A DNA stretch of 64,000 nt from Inonotus obliquus. Its lineage: Eukaryota > Basidiomycota > Agaricomycetes > Hymenochaetales > Hymenochaetaceae. Shown piece after piece: positions 23,431 to 34,982 of this stretch. Under the pieces are notes generated by a model. That model did no database searches. It was given only the letters and a program-made list of their open reading frames with translations, and was not told the origin of the DNA. The position numbers and the translations under genes were made by a program. Every line of letters begins with the position of its first letter. Position 1 is the first letter of the stretch. The stretch is from positions 1,736,001-1,800,000 of the forward strand of contig JAJHTX010000012.1 of the NCBI GenBank assembly GCA_032164295.1. The letters are read 5' to 3'.

Positions 23431-24371
23431 ATGTTATCTGGTGTTGCGTTTTGCTCGAGCGAAGTGACTGCACATCGAGACGGAAAGATGTTGTCAGCCG
23501 CTAAGAACACCAGTCGACCTGCCCTTGCGCACGCCCGCTCTTCGTTTAACGCGGGCTCGAGCTCTAGAGCAGCTTCAATGCTCGCTTCGAGCGACATCTT
23601 CGACGCCCCAGGACGACTTATCTTCGAAGAGGATCCTATGTCTAACTCTACCATTCCCACCTCTCGAAGATACTATCCCTCCCACTTTCGTCCTCTTTCC
23701 AAAGAGTCAAACGCTCAAGGATCCTCACCTTCGTCATCTGGCATACCCACAACGCTGACAAACCCGTCGTCATCGCACACACAAGTCCTAGCACAGCAAT
23801 CTCAAGCACGTCAAATGTCTACACTTGCTCATCACCGAGCCTTCAATGAAGGATCGACCATCATGTATGACGGTCCAGCCCGTCCTCGTAACCCCCCTCG
23901 CGTCACTTCTCGACACGTGCGTTCTGCTTCGACGGTTGCTTCGTCCTCGATCATGAACGGTGGTGAGATGAAGGATCAGATTCTACCTCCATCTATGCCT
24001 GATCCGATAATCTACGATGGACCTGCTCGTCCACCGCGGAAAGTACCAGTCCAGATGAAGAAGTCTTCTGTATGTCTTTACTTTGCCTTCACCTCTTTAG
24101 TATTTGAGTAGGGACTTATCGTGGCTATATTACAGACTGGAGCGGACGTTTCGTCCTCTGCGGTAGTCGGAGCTGTGGCAGGTCTCGTTGGACTGGGAGC
24201 GGCATATGAGATATACGATGCTAATCATAACCCTCAAGTGACTCCCAAGGTACGTTATCTAGCCCAATCATGATTCTCATTCCAAGATGAGAATCAGTCC
24301 TAACACCTTGCCTTTTATTCATTCAGAACATTCTGAGCTATACGCGCACACGAGAGACTGTCCAGGCATAG
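23431..24371 (+). CDS. Hypothetical Ser/Pro-rich protein with C-terminal membrane segment
   Basis: Three exons join in frame: 23431-24069, 24136-24249 and 24327-24371, with canonical gtatgt/tacag and gtacgt/ttcag junctions. The product is about 265 residues. The long first part is Ser/Arg/Pro-rich and holds two copies of a short motif (MYDGPARPRNPP and IYDGPARPPRKV), which may be a binding site. The second exon encodes one hydrophobic, glycine-rich helix (VVGAVAGLVGLGAAYEIY), suggesting a tail-anchored or organellar membrane protein. The start could be at the second Met (MLSAAKN) or lie in an upstream exon. No known family recognised. Confidence 0.5.
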
Positions 24372-26062
24372 TGTACGCAGCTTGAAACTTCAGTTTGGAG
24401 TCTCCTAAGCCTAAGGATATTGTGTCACTTTGCGACCCTGTATTTCCCTCCGCGGTTGTGGCCGTCTAAAAGGTCAAGATTCGAGCCTTCTTACCTCCTA
24501 TTTTATTACCCCTAGACATAGACGTTCCAAAGAAACTACATATCTATCCATCTGACCATCCGATCACACTCAAAAATATCCCTTTCATTCCCTGTTGTTT
24601 TTCAAAGAAGGAAAGAAAATGTATGCGTAGGCAGTAGTTGTTTATCCCGTGTAGAAAAGAAAAGAGATGAATCGAATAAGACAGACAGAATGCATCACGG
24701 AGTCTGCGGTCCGAAACGGGATAACTTCGGCAGTTTAGCGGTGCTGGCTGTCATTAGGTTTCGGCTTTGCATCATGCAACCAATCGGGGCGCGTCTATTT
24801 CTATACCTACAAAAAAACTTGCACAGTGATTCGGCTTTACGCTAGGGAGGAGGCGATGAAATAATGAAATATAGATCTATGCGCAAATCGTCCGTCTCGA
24901 GTCGAATGGAATGATACAGATCAAAAAAATGATACAAAGAATAATATCACATCCAAGCGCGATTTTCAGGATCGAGAAGGTCCTCCTATTGATTTCGAAA
25001 TTCAGTCATTCAGATTGAACGGGTAACGGATAACGGCAAGGGAAACTTTCGCGGGTGACGGAATCAATTTAGACAACAAACATACCTCCGACGGTTCCTC
25101 CGAGTCGTGGTGGTTCAACACGACACTCGACGCGATGGAGAGGAATGAAAGTCCACGTTTGATTTTGATTCGAGGATGCAGTTGCTTCAGATCGAGCCGG
25201 AGCCCTGATTTTTTTGACTTTATTGATTGCTATAGGGTAAAGAGAGAAAGACGGATATGAAGCCGTTTTGGTGAGAAAAGGTTCAAAGCGATTAGAAAGC
25301 TGACCTCTGGCGAATCCGACGCAGAGATTTCACGCCAGGACTCACAATCATCAATAGACTAGAGGATATGAATATGAATATTATTGTGTTGTACGTCATG
25401 AAGGAGATGAGTACGTGCAGGTTTAGAATAAGCGAGGCTTGCAGCAGTGGACATGCGTGCTATTGCTTGTGAAGCGTTCTAAGCATAGACGAAAGGTTAG
25501 ATGAGCCTTCAGAGGATACACTGCGACTGACCATGGTGAGGAGTCGCGTGAAGCTGTTTGTTGAGTGATGGCAAGGGATGAGGGCCGCTACTACTTTATG
25601 TTATATTCCGGATCCTCAAAAGAAGAGACCCCAGAAAACTGATCATGGATTCTAGACCTGTTACTCAAGTGGCTCTGTCGCCACCCTCATCTCTCTTAAC
25701 GGCCTCTCGCTTCCGAGGGAGCTGCCGTAAGCACAAAGCACAAAAAGCCTGTGCAGGCCTCGTACCACGTAGGCTACCAAAGAGAATTCTTCCCTGAATA
25801 CGACAAGGGCACTTCCACTTCGACAAGTAACGGCGACTTTAGCGTTCTATTTGCGTACTATCTTTGTATTATTCGAACCGCCGTTTGCGAAGCTACGGAC
25901 TATAAGAATGCAAGAATGGGGTCGACTAAACCAATGTCGTGTGAGGTGAGGTTTTTGACATGATTTATGTTTATGTCATTGAGCGGAGCTTAAAGTCCGG
26001 CACATGCCGGTGAATGGGTCGACTTGGAACAGAACCGGCATGTATGGACGACTTCTCGAGAA
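24372..26062. other. 1.7-kb spacer, no supported gene
   Basis: No domain, exon chain, tRNA or repeat recognised. The first few hundred bases are probably the 3' UTR of the preceding gene and the last few hundred the REV7 promoter. Confidence 0.35.
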
Positions 26063-27272
26063 ATGAGCGGAGCTGAGGAAGGTGAGAAAGAAATTGAAAA
26101 CAAAGATGAAGACCTACCTTCCAACCCGCTCGACAGTGAGGACAAGGGACAGCATACGATTAATTTGGGTTCGTCAAGTTGTTGCTCCTAACACACACTC
26201 TCTAACTTACGTCAAGAGGCCGTCGTCCTAATCGTTGAACTTCGTACTTCCGTTCAAATCTTCAATATATTTTCAGACTTGACTCGTGTCCGCAGTTGAA
26301 GTGGCTTTACACACCATCTTATGCATTCGCCAGGTCTACCCGATCGGATTATTCGAACGACGGGTGAAACTCGGAATACCCGTCTTTCAATGCGTTGATC
26401 CGTCGATAAGCGAATATATTGCTAAAGTCGTCAAATCTATTGGAGAAGAGATCGCGGAGGTGAATTTAATGCTTCTGACTCCTGAGTATTGATCTTATAT
26501 ATACTTGTTTTTGACCCCTTTGTTGTTGTAGGGAACACTTGCGAAGGTTATTATCGGTATCCATCAGTCGGACCCGGACCCGAACTCGGAATCGGACCTG
26601 CCTCTGGAGAAGTTCATCTTCTCATTCGAGTATGAGAAAGATGAAGAAGAAGAAGAGTGTGTTCCTGATGCCGATATTCTACCGCTTGATGTGGTTCAAC
26701 GATATGCAAGAGGCATGCTCATCAAACTCAGTGCAATCGATGCGCAGCTTTTACCACTCGAATCTTCTGGTATTTCCGTCTTCATCCCCGTCGAGATGAT
26801 CGATGAGGTGTTATTACTCACTGATGCTTTGCTTTAGATGAATTGTCGTTTTCTGTTGTTATGCAACTACGAGAAGAAACGTCGTTTCGAATCTCTGAAG
26901 TGGACGTATGTTATCTATACTATGAAGTATTTGCGTCTTGCCAATCTAAAACGCACCACAGCTCAACTTTGACGAAGACGAAGACGATTCGAGAAGCAAG
27001 AGAAGCCCTGTGTTAACTACCGGTACAACTGCCGTTCGAGATCCAGCTCTGGTACACATCATTAGAGCGGGAAGCCTCTCAGTGAGTACCCCTCGCTCTC
27101 CTTTGGCGTTTTCCGTGCGCATGAGCAGAGACTGAGTAAATGATCCGTATAGGTTTATCTTCATGTACAGGAATCAGAAGAGAAGGGTAGAGGTATTACT
27201 TCGGTGTTGGAACGAAGCTTGGAAGTGAGACCTGCAGGGAAAGACGAAGTCGAGGATGAGGACGCGGGCTAG
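26063..27272 (+). CDS. REV7: REV7/MAD2L2 HORMA-domain protein (DNA polymerase zeta subunit)
   Basis: Seven exons (26063-26168, 26217-26243, 26296-26459, 26532-26769, 26838-26905, 26962-27081, 27153-27272) give 280 residues. Rev7 is the HORMA-domain adaptor of translesion DNA polymerase zeta; it binds Rev3 and Rev1 in the nucleus. The HORMA core is clear: after an acidic N-terminus of 35 residues come AVVLIVELLEVALHTIL, then QVYPIGLFERRVKLGIPVFQ, a strand LEKFIFSFEYEKD, RYARGMLIKLSAIDAQLLPL and LSFSVVMQLREE. The length is slightly above the usual 200-250 residues because of an acidic DEDEDDSRSKR segment and a Glu-rich tail. The tiny 27-bp second exon is required to give the conserved helix. 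The stop lies 161 bp from the stop of the convergent hydrolase gene. Confidence 0.88.
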
Positions 27273-27433
27273 AACCCTTTTGATTCTGCGATATTTATTG
27301 CCACTTTTTTGTTTTTGCGGGCCGACTTGCCATCAATCTATCCATGAAGGCCTCAGTTCAGTTCATCACATCTCTATAGAATTCATTCAACTTCTAATAC
27401 CTTCCGCTGAATTCGAAACTCTCCAGGTCGAGT

Positions 27434-28588
27434 TCACCCTAACCAATGCCTCCCAACAAACGCAACACATTCCCTCAACCACTCCTCTTCTCCATCTCCA
27501 ATATGCAAATCATTCTCAAAACCATGTTCTCCAGGAGGCGCCACGAACTTCAAAACTTCCTCATCATCCCTACCTTCCCTTAACCCATACACAGCTTCAT
27601 GCTTTCTCAGATGTTCGACGAATCTCTTGGTACCGGTTATAGGAACCACTGTATCGTCTGCGCTGTGTAAGAAGAGTATCGGAGGTAATACGCTTCCGTC
27701 AGTTATACGATCTTCAGGGTGAATTCTACGCTGCTTCCCAGGCTTATCGGTACCTAACACCTCGTTATATCTCCCCCTCTGACATAGGGCCACGGCAAAA
27801 GGTACTCTCCTGGCATCTCCGGGATCCGTGTTGCTAAGTATTGGACGGTCTGGACCTCTAGGAATAGTCGTGAGGAACTCGTCGATGAGGGAATTAGGAA
27901 ATTGTGGGAAGTCGAGGATTTGTTTTTGGCAATCTGTTGTCCAGAAGGGAGATCGAAGATCGAGCATTGGGTATGCGGCTATAACTGCCCGTAGTCTTCC
28001 TTCTTTCGCTTTTGGGTTTGGATTTGCGTGTGGATTGAACCAGGAAATACCGGCTTGAACGGAAAGATAACCACCTCCACTATCACCAAACACAATAACC
28101 CTTCCCAAATCAATTCGAATGTTCCGACAAGAATCTAAAGCGTGGATGGAATCTTCGAGGTCGTTATTAATCCATTTCCATAGATCGTTTATGTCGTCGA
28201 GGATATCTTCGGTGGATGATTCGGGGAGTAAGCGATAATCTGGGTTGACGATAATTGCGTCGTGTTTTAGGACGAGTTCAAGTGCCCATGCTGAGAACCA
28301 AGGTGGATATTCCCTTGCTCCTAAAAGCTGATTAAGCGATGTTAGACTGGAGTTATCTGGCACGATCTATTTGCTTACCAACCAACCTCCATGAATCCGA
28401 ACCATAACAGGTCTCTTCGTTTGTATTTCTCCTTTGATACCGACCGAATCGGAACTCGCACGTAATAGCTTTTTCGGAATGAGAATGTCTACGAGGATGG
28501 GTGTGTCTCGTACGACTTTGTATGTATGAGTTGAGATTTGAAAGGAGGAAAACCTATTTTGGAGGTCGACTTTTGTTGGGCCCGACAT
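27434..28588 (-). CDS. Alpha/beta hydrolase, hormone-sensitive-lipase-like (fold-3)
   Basis: Two exons (28588-28379 and 28327-27434) encode 367 residues. The protein has the hallmarks of the HSL/arylacetamide deacetylase group, which hydrolyses esters of small acyl or aryl substrates. They are an oxyanion-hole HGGW motif at residues 66-69, the nucleophile elbow GDSGGG with Ser 153, an acid in the SADDTVVP loop (Asp 294 or 295), and the catalytic His 338 in PPGEHGF. No signal peptide is seen, so it is likely cytosolic. Spacing between the HGG and GDSGGG motifs fits the family. The real substrate cannot be told from sequence. It converges on REV7. Confidence 0.88.
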
Positions 28589-29805
28589 AGTTTCGATGTC
28601 CGATTGGGATTGGAGAAGTTGTGAGGATGTTGAAGTATCAATATGTGATTATATTGATGGCAGTTCTGAAGATTGGATGATGTAAGTGTCCAGATTGACA
28701 GATTGCCGTTAGACTTAGAAGAGGAAGGTATAACCATATGTATGTAAGCACCGAGTATCAAGCGGTTGTAAACTCAATGTTGTGTCATGACGTCATTGTC
28801 CTAGCCCCTTTCACGTGCTGTCCTACACACGGGGCTGTACCATCAGTCGTGGCTCTCCGAGTGATGCGAGAGGGAACTGCACAAGACCTCATGCGAAAAA
28901 ACTAGCTTTCATGGAATGATAGTTGGTGAGAGGATATTCGGTTCTTGCTTATTGTCAGACAAGAAGCCTAGGATGAAGGCTGAACGCGATAGATGAAGAA
29001 AAGAGTGTACCCACTGGCAAGCAATTGACATGGTTGCTTGAAGTAAAGTTGCGTTTTTATTTTCTCCATGGGACACGTGATCGCGCATCGACCAATCGGA
29101 TGATCAGAAATAACGTCGTTGGACCAACACTACAAGTACAACGGAGTCAACGACACACGCGCTTTCTTTTTCGTCGCTATATTGATCACTCAGGCAGCTT
29201 TATCTCAAGACGAGTTGCCGTTCGATGGGTCAATTGGTAAGAACTCCAGGCCCCCCAAGATGAGGAAGTTCTGCGGTGGCAATTGCTTTTTTTAATCGAC
29301 CTTACCTACCTTGCGACGGCGAATAAGTGTCCTCGTTGTACTTATTTTCGTTACCATTGGTGTGCTCTCAACTAGCAAAGTTCCCTTTGATCGGAGACTG
29401 CTATTATTGTTGTGAGTGTACGATCATCATTGAAGTATACTCTCACGCTCATCGGCGTCTACTTCCCTGCTTTAGGCCTGTTTCATCTCGTCCACGGATT
29501 CCTTGTCCCATCGTGCCTTTGTAAAATGAAGAGTTTGCCACGTCCGTGGATGCGTCTGAATAGTATCCGAGGCAACCCGGGGGAGCCTCGTGGCAACCAT
29601 GCACGAAGAAAATGCGGATGCCAGGAGGTTTACGCCTGGCACCGGCGTGTCCCGCCACCACCGTCTCCTCACATGTCTAACGCCTTCCCTTTCTTTTATG
29701 TACTCGACTCTTTATCTACCTCCTCGCCTATCACCCTCTTAATCGCTAACACCTTCAAGTCCAATCAACTCGACTTGATTCCGCCTCCGACCACTCCCGT
29801 CTGTA
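28589..29805. promoter_or_regulatory. Divergent spacer between hydrolase and DUF7587-like gene
   Basis: The spacer holds the promoters of the minus-strand hydrolase and the plus-strand large gene. Short frames such as 29412-29888 overlap the start of the next gene and are probably 5' UTR. No other gene is supported. Confidence 0.35.
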
Positions 29806-32800
29806 ATGGAACCGTCAAGTTCGAGCGAGTCGCCGCTCTTGCCCCAGTACGGTTTTGGCGCTACCTTCAATTTCGATGCGCTTGTTGAGCATCATCACTT
29901 CCTTTATCGAGTACATACACCCAAACGCCGAGGTGTCCTCTCCCGTCCCGGTTCACCATCGCCACGTTCTTCGTCCCCGCTTCCATCATCGCGCCGACGG
30001 GAGCTCTCACGGTCATCCTCACTTTCCGCATCGTTTGCTTCTATTCGAAGCAGCGAAAGTGGACCTACCGATTACTTTTCGTTCTCGCCCAATCATCCCG
30101 GTGAGGAAGACGATGGGGCACCAGGCGATCCTTACTTTCTTTCCCGCAAATTCAAGGACGACTTGACTTCTCCAGATCCGGGTCAGCGACGGCGTACAAT
30201 TAGTACGCTGAGCTCCCTCAGTGCTGACTCCAGTTCGTTCACGTGCATCGGGAGTGATGATGGATCTGATCTGGAGAGTGAGCGTTCCTTTGGCAGGAGA
30301 GGGGGAACATTGTCCCGCAGCACAAGCATGATGCTTGGACATTCGCGCGTCCGGTCAGACTCGTTAACCAGCAGTCGACCTGATGCCAAACGTTCACATT
30401 CTGCCGATGTCAGCGAATCGACTACAGACGCTCCTGCACCGGAGGCCCAGAGCACGATGATGACGTATTCCGACTTGCTCCGACATCTCGACTGGACGAC
30501 ACGTTCAAGCTCACCGTACGTGACCACCTCGTTCTCGTTCTTCTGGTGTCTTTGGGAAGCAGTGCGGCGTTACAAGCTAGGAGTAAAGCATGATGTTGAG
30601 ATTGCTGTCATTGATGCGAGAAAAGTCCGTGGGCGGGCACGCACTGCTCTAGAAGTCCTGCGAGGTGTCGAGCCAGACAAGTGCGTATCATGTTTCATGT
30701 TTCTTATTTATTATTATTCTAATAATCCGCGCTTCGACAGGCAGAATAAAGCATACTGGAAATGGTATCGCTTCGCGCTGGAATCGCAAGACGTGCTCGT
30801 ATTCGGTGCCATATCCGGTGATGCTATCTACGCTTCTATACCACTCACCCATATTTTGCCGAAGCTACCGTCTTACCTCTATGCGGATGACATATCAAAG
30901 CACATCACGGATCCTCGGGAACCTGGCCCGACCATTGATCCACGCTCGCCGACTGCGCAGACGCAGAATCCGTTCCTTACATCAGCTCCAAGTCGGGCAC
31001 GTTCACCAAATGGGGAGCGGGAGCGAGAGCAGGATCGCGAGGCATTGTCCACTTCGCATCTCCTAAGCAAGCTTTCATGGGACATAGGAACAGCATTTAA
31101 ACGTACCCGGAAATCCAAGGAGTCGAGCTTAACTCCAGGAAAGCCAGCACCACGGTATACTTCTCATGCGGAGTTTTGCAAAGCTCTCTCCGCTTCGTTC
31201 GCGAGACGATCGGAGGCGGACCAGCTCCGCTATGCAACAACAGGCGTGGTCAACCTAGCGGAGTTAATGATTGAGCCTTGGTTCCGAGCACGTTGTGCTG
31301 AACTAGTGACGTACCCATTTAGACATGATGACGACTCCGATGATGAGAAGGAAGGGGAGGTAGACAAGGTGAACGATTCCGCTTGTCTCGGCCTTGCGGG
31401 AGATGGCTGCACGTTGGAGCACTCGCACGACTCGTCGATTCAGGATGCGTTGTTCGGCGCTGACAAAGAAGAAGAAACTGAGGAGGAGGCTGCAAGACGT
31501 GAGGCCGCAGCTGTGCTATCCGAACTTGCCTTGTCCCTTGCTCGTTGGCCCAGTACACTCTGGTACGCAGAACACGTGGACACTATCGAGACTCTCGTTA
31601 GTGACGTGGTCAGCATGTGCGTGAGCGAAGCTGCTCGAGGATTACATGGAAGGATTGCTTGGGATATCGCTCTTGAAGAGGAGAGACAACGGACGCGGAC
31701 GCGGACGATTAGCGCATCAGGTAGCGTGAGGAGTCGTGCCGATACAATGAGCCTGAGCAGTAGTATGTATGGTAGCGTGAGAAGTGAAAGGAGAGGAAGG
31801 GAGGATATGCGTGATAGATCAAGGTCGAGGTCGAGGTCCCCGTACTCTAGTCCAAGCAAGCATGTCAGACTTGCGAGCGAGGATTCTCCTTCACGGCAGT
31901 CATCACTGCGAGAATCGCCTTTTAAGCCGCGTGCTCGTTCGCCGCTTGGTGCATCCCCCGTGCTTGGACCTGCTATTATCATACGACCAAAGTCGAAACC
32001 TGAGTCTAGTCAAGAGCAGAAGGCAGAAGAACCATGGTCACCTTCTACCCCGCCCCCATCTCCGCCGCTAAACCACTCACTTTCCGAAGGAGATCTGAGA
32101 AACGTTAGTTCTAGTAATCGAAGATCTCCCCCACCGCCACCGCCGCGCTCTCCAGCACGATCCTTCTCCGCATCTGCTGTCACCTTCGACTCTACTCTTC
32201 CTTCCCCAAATTCATCACCTTCGGCGTCTCGTACATCTTCGTCGCTACTGAAGCGATCTCTACATCGGCGTGCTGAGTCGATTCCTGGAAGTTGGCCTAC
32301 CGGGGACAGTTCTCCCGAGGATCGTCCTGGTAGTCCGGCTACTGAACAGACGGTTGAGAAGAAGGACGAAGGCGATGTTTTCTGGGATCCATCTCTACGA
32401 GATCAAACAAGGAAGAGACCACTTTCTTGGGCTGGTTCAGGCTTGGCTCTTGGTGGGATGTCTTCGTCCGCAAGCTCGAGCTCGGAGAGCCTCCGTGCTC
32501 CAGTTCAAGCCTCTCCCTCGTCCTCACCTTCATCTTCAGTCCGACGTGGTTCTTCGCGCTCACAGTCAGATGCCCAAGGTCGTGAAGCACTCTTGACGGA
32601 AGTGGTGTCGTCAGCATTAGGATTAGGTACAGGCGTTATGGCGGGAGCCTCTGAGATGGTTCGGTCTGGGAGCTCATTACGGTTGGACACGACTTCCTCC
32701 TCTGATGCAACAGCTAGCCCAGAAAGACCTAATGTTTCAGCTCGTCATCGGCGTCATTCGAGTTATGGAATTTCTCTAGAGTCAGAGTTGAGCCCTGTAC

Positions 32801-33975
32801 GCGAGGTCGAGCAGGAAGATGAAGCGGAAGTGGAACCAGCAGCACCGGAGCAAAACAAGGTGGATACTGAAGCAGCAAGGCAGATTGACCAGGTTGATTC
32901 CGAAGAACCAAGATTTGTGCAGACAGTTCTGAGTGACTCACCCGTTGAGAAGACTACTGAGTTGCAACTCAGTGATTCCGATATTCAGGCCGAAAGTACA
33001 CCAGAGAAACAGTCCATTCCATTGCATACCAGCGGAACGAGCACACCCCGATCCGAGCGCCGTCGTTCTCTCTCGAGTACTCTGGAGTCTATCCCAGAGG
33101 AAGATTGGGCGGATTGGTCTCTAGTCGAGGCTCCACCTGCGTCGGAGTTTCAGAATGAGGATGAACAGAACGAGACTGCCGACGATTACGTCGTGAAAGA
33201 GTCGGAGATTCCGCTCCCGCCGTCGCCACAGGTTGAAGCCTCTGAACTAGACGAGGAGTCAACGAATGACGCGCCATCAGACGGCGAGACAAGCCGAAGG
33301 GTGCCAGAGATTACTCTGTCAGTCGACGATAGCGTGAATGATGATGGAAGTAGCGTGGAGGATGGAATCAGGGACACGGCTGAAGGTTCAAGCAGCCACC
33401 TTTCGCCCAACTCGGCTTCTTCCGAAGCCTCAAGGGACGAGGCAAGGGCGCTTCTCGACTCCAAGGTCTTCATCTTTCCTTTCAACCTTTCACTCCGCGA
33501 ACCTCTGGCAAGAACAAAAGCGCTCTTAAGCTCGTTCTTCTTTATTCCTGCATCCAGGCTTTTCAGTAACCTGCGCACGATGTCACTTCAATCGCTTCCT
33601 CCGTCAAGTCCGGTGCCCTCGCCGATCTTTGAAGACTCGGAAATAGCCACCTACTCGAGACGCTCTCGGTTCTTCTCATTCTTCCGCATCCCATTCATAC
33701 ACTCTGAATCGAACCTTTCACGTCGATGGAATCAGGAGTCTGACCCTTCAAGATCGATGTCAGCCATCCTTGCACCTCCCGCAAGATGGGATGAACCGAT
33801 TTTAGATAATGAACCACATGCGTCGACGGAGTCTAGTGTTGGATATTGGGATTCCCGTTCGACGAGTTGGGCTATGTCGTGCTTTGTATGCGGTGTTACT
33901 GCTGCACTTTTCCTTGCGGCTGTACAGGAACATCAATGTGAAATGCATATGTGGATTGGGAATCGGTATTATTGA
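29806..33975 (+). CDS. Large Ser-rich protein with DUF7587-like N-terminal domain and C-terminal membrane segment
   Basis: A nearly unbroken frame. A 60-bp intron at 30681-30740 (gtgcgt...gacag) is a multiple of three, so the frame stays open even if it is retained; removing it restores the conserved join EPDK-QNKAYWKWYRFALES. The folded domain is in two blocks: residues about 20-40 (FNFDALVEHHHFLYRVHTPK) and, after a Ser-rich insertion, about 220-330 (YSDLLRHLDWTTRSSSPYV, TTSFSFFW, HDVEIAVIDARKV, QDVLVFGAISGDAIYASIPL). I recognise this as the fungal DUF7587-type domain. The remaining 1,000 residues are disordered, rich in Ser, Pro and acidic residues, with RSRSRSP stretches. A hydrophobic helix near the C-terminus (AMSCFVCGVTAALFLAAV) suggests membrane anchoring. 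The biochemical role is unknown. Confidence 0.75.
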   Translation: MEPSSSSESPLLPQYGFGATFNFDALVEHHHFLYRVHTPKRRGVLSRPGSPSPRSSSPLPSSRRRELSRSSSLSASFASIRSSESGPTDYFSFSPNHPGEEDDGAPGDPYFLSRKFKDDLTSPDPGQRRRTISTLSSLSADSSSFTCIGSDDGSDLESERSFGRRGGTLSRSTSMMLGHSRVRSDSLTSSRPDAKRSHSADVSESTTDAPAPEAQSTMMTYSDLLRHLDWTTRSSSPYVTTSFSFFWCLWEAVRRYKLGVKHDVEIAVIDARKVRGRARTALEVLRGVEPDKCVSCFMFLIYYYSNNPRFDRQNKAYWKWYRFALESQDVLVFGAISGDAIYASIPLTHILPKLPSYLYADDISKHITDPREPGPTIDPRSPTAQTQNPFLTSAPSRARSPNGEREREQDREALSTSHLLSKLSWDIGTAFKRTRKSKESSLTPGKPAPRYTSHAEFCKALSASFARRSEADQLRYATTGVVNLAELMIEPWFRARCAELVTYPFRHDDDSDDEKEGEVDKVNDSACLGLAGDGCTLEHSHDSSIQDALFGADKEEETEEEAARREAAAVLSELALSLARWPSTLWYAEHVDTIETLVSDVVSMCVSEAARGLHGRIAWDIALEEERQRTRTRTISASGSVRSRADTMSLSSSMYGSVRSERRGREDMRDRSRSRSRSPYSSPSKHVRLASEDSPSRQSSLRESPFKPRARSPLGASPVLGPAIIIRPKSKPESSQEQKAEEPWSPSTPPPSPPLNHSLSEGDLRNVSSSNRRSPPPPPPRSPARSFSASAVTFDSTLPSPNSSPSASRTSSSLLKRSLHRRAESIPGSWPTGDSSPEDRPGSPATEQTVEKKDEGDVFWDPSLRDQTRKRPLSWAGSGLALGGMSSSASSSSESLRAPVQASPSSSPSSSVRRGSSRSQSDAQGREALLTEVVSSALGLGTGVMAGASEMVRSGSSLRLDTTSSSDATASPERPNVSARHRRHSSYGISLESELSPVREVEQEDEAEVEPAAPEQNKVDTEAARQIDQVDSEEPRFVQTVLSDSPVEKTTELQLSDSDIQAESTPEKQSIPLHTSGTSTPRSERRRSLSSTLESIPEEDWADWSLVEAPPASEFQNEDEQNETADDYVVKESEIPLPPSPQVEASELDEESTNDAPSDGETSRRVPEITLSVDDSVNDDGSSVEDGIRDTAEGSSSHLSPNSASSEASRDEARALLDSKVFIFPFNLSLREPLARTKALLSSFFFIPASRLFSNLRTMSLQSLPPSSPVPSPIFEDSEIATYSRRSRFFSFFRIPFIHSESNLSRRWNQESDPSRSMSAILAPPARWDEPILDNEPHASTESSVGYWDSRSTSWAMSCFVCGVTAALFLAAVQEHQCEMHMWIGNRYY

Positions 33976-34982
33976 TTGATTTGATTCCTTGATGGATATC
34001 GTTTGTCGGGCTTTATTTGTTTGACAATTATAGCATGTACCTCACGCGTGTAGTTTTTCTTTCGTTTTTGCTTCTTAAGCTATTATTTTCTTATGGCATT
34101 GTTGTTGTTGTTCTTTTACTAGAGTCTTGTCTCTTGTATGCTTATGCAATGTATCATATATGACTACAAATTTATGAATAAACGATGCTGATTTACACCT
34201 AATCCAGTTTGATCGATCCCGCTTAGAGCTTAGAAGGTGATTTAGTACCAAGGTATACTATGGATCACTTTATAGGAATCTAGGATGATTTTTCTCTGGC
34301 CGTTTTGGCGAGGCTGTATAACAACTTCGAAGTTTCTAAATACGTTTCTGTTACCCCTTCGAATTCCCCCAACTCCCCGGTTACGCGCCCATAAGGCCCT
34401 TGCCTTAGGGAACCATGAATCTTCCACCATTTCCCTGCGTTTATTTCTCCACCACTCCTAGAGTACCTAATACTACGTAGCTATGTCTACCGCGCACTTG
34501 TAACTAGAATTACTGACGCGCGCAATAAATACATTTTAAATTAAAAGAAAAACAACAACTTCGAAGGAATTGAAGCGGAGATTGAAGTTCGCACAGCTCC
34601 GAGATCCCACTGACATAGACGAGGCCATCCTTGTCTCCCAACCGCAACATCCGTTCCCGTTTCCCGTGTATTATCAAAATGCCCATCTTTGCGATCAAGA
34701 AAGTCTCTTTCTGTTCGAAAACCGAAATGTGTTGAAGACTCGTTTTGGACGGAATTTCGTACTGCCTTGGCGCTAGTGAGCTATTGTTGGATCGGAAGCT
34801 TTGACTGATGTATCAAGTATGTGAGTTGTATTGTAATATTCTGGCGTTTGAGCGGTGATACCAGAGATGCTGATGCTTTCGTTGTGGTCCGTCTGCATCG
34901 CATCGTTGTGCGTCTGGTTGAGGTAAGAAGCTTATTCCGGGTGGTACGATTCCCTATCTCTACCTCCCATATCTCTCAATCA
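33976..34982. repeat. Spacer, duplicated in part downstream (38.0-38.6 kb)
   Basis: The 3' end of the preceding gene and this spacer recur in degenerate form at about 37860-38648. Shared landmarks include a GGATTCCCGTTCGACGA-like stretch (33850 and 37900), gaattgaagcggagattgaa (34567) with its counterpart at 38217, and the promoter just before each paralogous ATG (cctcccatatctctcaatcatg). No gene is supported inside it. Confidence 0.6.

Noticed and set aside
24372..26062. Search for an ncRNA or small gene in the 1.7-kb spacer
   Set aside because: Short frames only (for example 25751-25963), without splice partners or conserved motifs.
31680..31850. Arg/Ser repeat region as an SR splicing factor domain
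   Set aside because: The RSRSRSP stretch is short, no RNA-recognition motif is present, and it lies in a long disordered segment of a membrane-anchored protein.
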